Source: a virus
Length of the DNA: 21,156 nt
Strand: one strand, 5' to 3'
Virus record (IMG/VR): IMGVR_UViG_3300042879_003803
Coordinates: 1-21,156 of that record
In this document: one piece after another, positions 18,924-21,156 of the stretch
How positions within the stretch are numbered: position 1 is the first letter of the stretch
Layout: each line of letters opens with the position of its first letter
Made by a program: the position numbers and the translations under genes
The notes under the pieces: generated by a model
Seen by the model: the letters and a program-made list of their open reading frames with translations, nothing else
Told to the model about the DNA's origin: nothing
The model's database searches: none

Positions 18924-21156
18924 ATGCGCTACCTGATGAACCGCGACAACCTGGCCCGCACCGGCACCGTGGCTGCGACCAACCTCGTACCCAGCACTGC
19001 CATCACGCGCACCGACACCGCGCCCAAGGCGGGCGGCGGGGCCGTGTCGCTGTCCGGCGCGTACACAGGCAGCGCGGACGCGACGCTCGAGGTCGAGATC
19101 ATTGGCGACGGCGGCACCAGCCGGCGGGTGAGCGCGCCGCAGTTCGTGGGCGTGGGCAGCGGACAGATCAGCGGGCTGGCAGCGTCCAACAGCGTCGACG
19201 CGCAGACTGTGACGGTGACGCTGGAGAACCTGGGCGTGGAGACGCGCGCCGCGCAGGCGCCGTTTCAGTCAGCCATGCTGGTGGCGAAGGAATCAGGCAC
19301 CGGCGGCAACGCGATCACGGTCACCGTGGACAGCAGCGGGCTGGTGGACACGCCGACCGACTACGCGCTGCAGGAAGAGCTGCGCGAGGGCGTCAACGAA
19401 TACATCGGCGACCAGTGGAACTTCGGCGCTGTGGCGCTGAACCCCGACGGCACGATCCCGGCCAACGCGCCGCGCATCCGCTTCGGCATTGATCCGCAGG
19501 TGTACCGGCCCTTCAAGCGCTACACGGCCGGCCGCTGGGTCTACAGCTTCACCCCGGCGCCCGTGCGCTCTGTGCCTGCCGGCACGCCGATCAAGGCCGT
19601 GTCGGGCAGCCGCACGATCACGATCACCGACCAAGTGGACGTCGAAACCTTCGGCGGCGTGGTGACGCTGTTCGATGCGCTCACCGCGATCCGCGACGGC
19701 TCGGACCTGGTGCGCGTCGACGGCGCCATCGTGGCGGACTTCCGCCCGGGCGGACAGGGCATCACTGACCTTTCCGTCTACACGCAGAGCTACGCCGCCA
19801 GCCGATCGGCCGACGGCACCGAGTACGCGCGCGAGGCCGAGTTCGCGGTGACCGTGGCGCCGACCGCGCCGACCGAGACGCTGACCATTCGCTGCGTGGA
19901 CGCGAGCGAATCCGGCCGCGAGCGCTGGAGCGTGCGCGGGCAGGTGTCGGGCCGGCTGCAGGATGCGATCACCAATGCGCTCTACAGCTCCGGCGCCTAC
20001 GGCTTCCAGATCCCGCTGGTGCCGAGCCCGATCATCCCGACCGTCTCTGCCATCGACGTCAAGCTGGCCGCCGACCGCAGCAACAACGCGCAGCGCCCGA
20101 CGCTGTGCGTCGAGGACGCGCTGGTCGGCCGCTTGGCCAAGGCCACCACCTACGAGTTCACCTGGGTGACGCGCCCCGAGCCGTGCCCCTGCGACACCAA
20201 CGCCGACATCGAGGGCGGCCCCGACCCCGACCTACTGGGCATCGCACTGCCCGAAGGAGCTGCAACCATGTCTGAGGCATCGCGGATCATCCGCGTGGAG
20301 CGCCTCGCCAAGTACGCCAACCAGTTCGTGCAGGCCAACACCGGCGCGCCTCCCGGCCCCGGCCCGTCGCCGTACATCCCGGCGCTCGCCGAGAATGACC
20401 TGCGGTTCATCCGCGAGTCCGCGCGCATCCTGAGTTCGGCTCTGCGCAAGATCGCCGGCGGCAGCGTGACCTATCCGGTGTGGACGGCAGAAGCGGCAGT
20501 GGGCGCGGACGTGGTGCGCGAGAGTACCGACCGCAACGGCTACCGCTACGCCTACAGCGGCGGCACGACGGGCGAGACGGAGCCGACCTGGCCGACGACG
20601 ATCGGCGGCACGGTGAGCGACGGCGATGGCACCTGGACCTGCATCGGCCTCACCGTGTGGGCGATGTGGGATGCGGCGTTCGAGGCATTCAAGACGGACG
20701 CCGACAACCTGTTCGGCATGGCCGACGGCGAGGACCTGTCGCCGCGGATCATCATCGAGGGCGACACCACGCGCGAAGAGCGCAACCCGCCGGAGCTGTA
20801 TTTCCAGCGCTATCAGGCGGCGATGAACGAAGTGATCGCGGCGGCCGGGGTCGACCCGGATTTTGAGGGGGCCGGGCTGGACGGAAACCGCGTCTGGACC
20901 GATCGCGGCGGGGTGGCATGGTTCGAGTGCACGTCACACGACCTGCTGCCCATCCAGCCCGGCTACTACTACCACAGCGCACGTCTGGGCACGGATGACA
21001 CCGGCCGGCGCGTTCCGGTGTCCACGCAAGAGTTCGGCGTGGGCATCGACATTCCCTGCGAGGCGCTCATCGACGGCGACCGCCTCTCGATCACGATTGA
21101 CCTGGCCGGCGTGCCGCGGGCGACCTACCAGCAGGGCGATGAGTTCGTGCTGCAGA
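18924..21156 (+). CDS. Large tail-tip or tail-fibre protein, truncated by window end
   Basis: From ATG 18924, two bases after the tape measure stop, a frame stays open for 744 codons to the last base. It has steady GC-ending codon use, so it is a real gene whose end lies outside. Residues 1-415 are mostly beta strands (TVTVTLENLGVETRAAQAPF, FGIDPQVYRPFKRYTAGRWV, AALKF-free regions of VTVAPTAPTETLTIR). C421-P422-C423 begins a negatively charged linker (DTNADIEGGPDPD). Residues about 450-512 are helical. Residues about 515-578 form a unit also seen in the major tail protein (AVGADVVRES, NGYRYAYSGGT, EPTWPTTIGG, DGDGTWTCIG). Beta-rich sequence follows to the end. Position just after the tape measure suggests distal tail or tip protein; no catalytic motif is visible. 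A specific family is not recognised. Confidence 0.85.
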   Translation, partial: MRYLMNRDNLARTGTVAATNLVPSTAITRTDTAPKAGGGAVSLSGAYTGSADATLEVEIIGDGGTSRRVSAPQFVGVGSGQISGLAASNSVDAQTVTVTLENLGVETRAAQAPFQSAMLVAKESGTGGNAITVTVDSSGLVDTPTDYALQEELREGVNEYIGDQWNFGAVALNPDGTIPANAPRIRFGIDPQVYRPFKRYTAGRWVYSFTPAPVRSVPAGTPIKAVSGSRTITITDQVDVETFGGVVTLFDALTAIRDGSDLVRVDGAIVADFRPGGQGITDLSVYTQSYAASRSADGTEYAREAEFAVTVAPTAPTETLTIRCVDASESGRERWSVRGQVSGRLQDAITNALYSSGAYGFQIPLVPSPIIPTVSAIDVKLAADRSNNAQRPTLCVEDALVGRLAKATTYEFTWVTRPEPCPCDTNADIEGGPDPDLLGIALPEGAATMSEASRIIRVERLAKYANQFVQANTGAPPGPGPSPYIPALAENDLRFIRESARILSSALRKIAGGSVTYPVWTAEAAVGADVVRESTDRNGYRYAYSGGTTGETEPTWPTTIGGTVSDGDGTWTCIGLTVWAMWDAAFEAFKTDADNLFGMADGEDLSPRIIIEGDTTREERNPPELYFQRYQAAMNEVIAAAGVDPDFEGAGLDGNRVWTDRGGVAWFECTSHDLLPIQPGYYYHSARLGTDDTGRRVPVSTQEFGVGIDIPCEALIDGDRLSITIDLAGVPRATYQQGDEFVLQ

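Noticed and set aside
18758-19492. 244-codon plus-strand frame across the tape measure end and the next gene start
   Set aside because: Arg-rich shadow. It conflicts with the much longer frame from 18924 to the window end, which has normal amino acid composition.
1-21156. tRNA genes, CRISPR arrays, insertion sequences, att sites, integrase
   Set aside because: No cloverleaf-like segments, regularly spaced repeats, transposase or recombinase motifs were noticed on either strand. This was by reading only, so a dedicated scan could still find a weak one.

Overview
The window is a stretch of a tailed-phage (siphovirus-type) genome or prophage. All genes read left to right, are packed with 1-8 base overlaps, and follow the lambda order of head and tail genes. 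Base composition is high in G+C (many 60-base rows hold 40-46 G or C), which points to a high-GC proteobacterial host. Two outer-membrane-type lipoproteins and a spanin-like pair imply a Gram-negative host. I cannot name the host genus. No integrase, att site, tRNA, rRNA, CRISPR or insertion sequence was seen, so free phage versus prophage is undecided.

Layout. (1) 1-4818, packaging and head: a C-terminal fragment (possibly the end of the large terminase subunit), a Mor-family DNA-binding regulator, a gpW-like head-tail joining protein, a lambda-type portal, a prohead protease fused in frame to the major capsid protein, and a DUF2190-type decoration protein. Two copies of a palindrome (CCCTGACA, 13 bases, TGTCAGGG) lie just after the regulator gene and just after the portal gene. 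(2) 4828-8226, lysis and membrane block: a strong UUCG hairpin, then eight tightly coupled genes. These are two one-helix coiled-coil proteins, an M15-type endolysin, a C-terminally anchored membrane protein, a three-helix holin candidate, a lipoprotein with GRD repeats, and an Rz/Rz1-like spanin pair. (3) 8219-11730, connector plus fibre module: a gpFII-like connector, a small beta-rich protein, a tail-fibre-like protein, a 329-residue protein of visibly lower G+C, and a small beta-rich protein. (4) 11727-21156, tail: a terminator-like protein, a possible 55-residue gene, the major tail protein with an inserted module, a 110-base structured spacer, a tail chaperone, a gpZ-like protein, a 1465-residue tape measure, and a large tail-tip or fibre gene that is open to the window end.

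How it works together. Portal, gpW-like protein, protease-capsid fusion and decoration protein build the head. FII-like, terminator-like and gpZ-like proteins join head to tail. Major tail protein, chaperone and tape measure build the tube. The last gene probably belongs to the tail tip. Compared with lambda, the backbone is interrupted twice: by the lysis block between decoration protein and FII, and by the fibre module between FII and the tail terminator. A regulator with a possible operator pair sits inside the late genes. These are the most unusual aspects of the window.

Gene-free stretches are all under 300 bases: 577-663 and 2351-2416 (palindromes), 4361-4437 and 4819-4882 (hairpins), 12376-12410 (a ribosome-binding site only) and 13440-13549 (a large inverted repeat).
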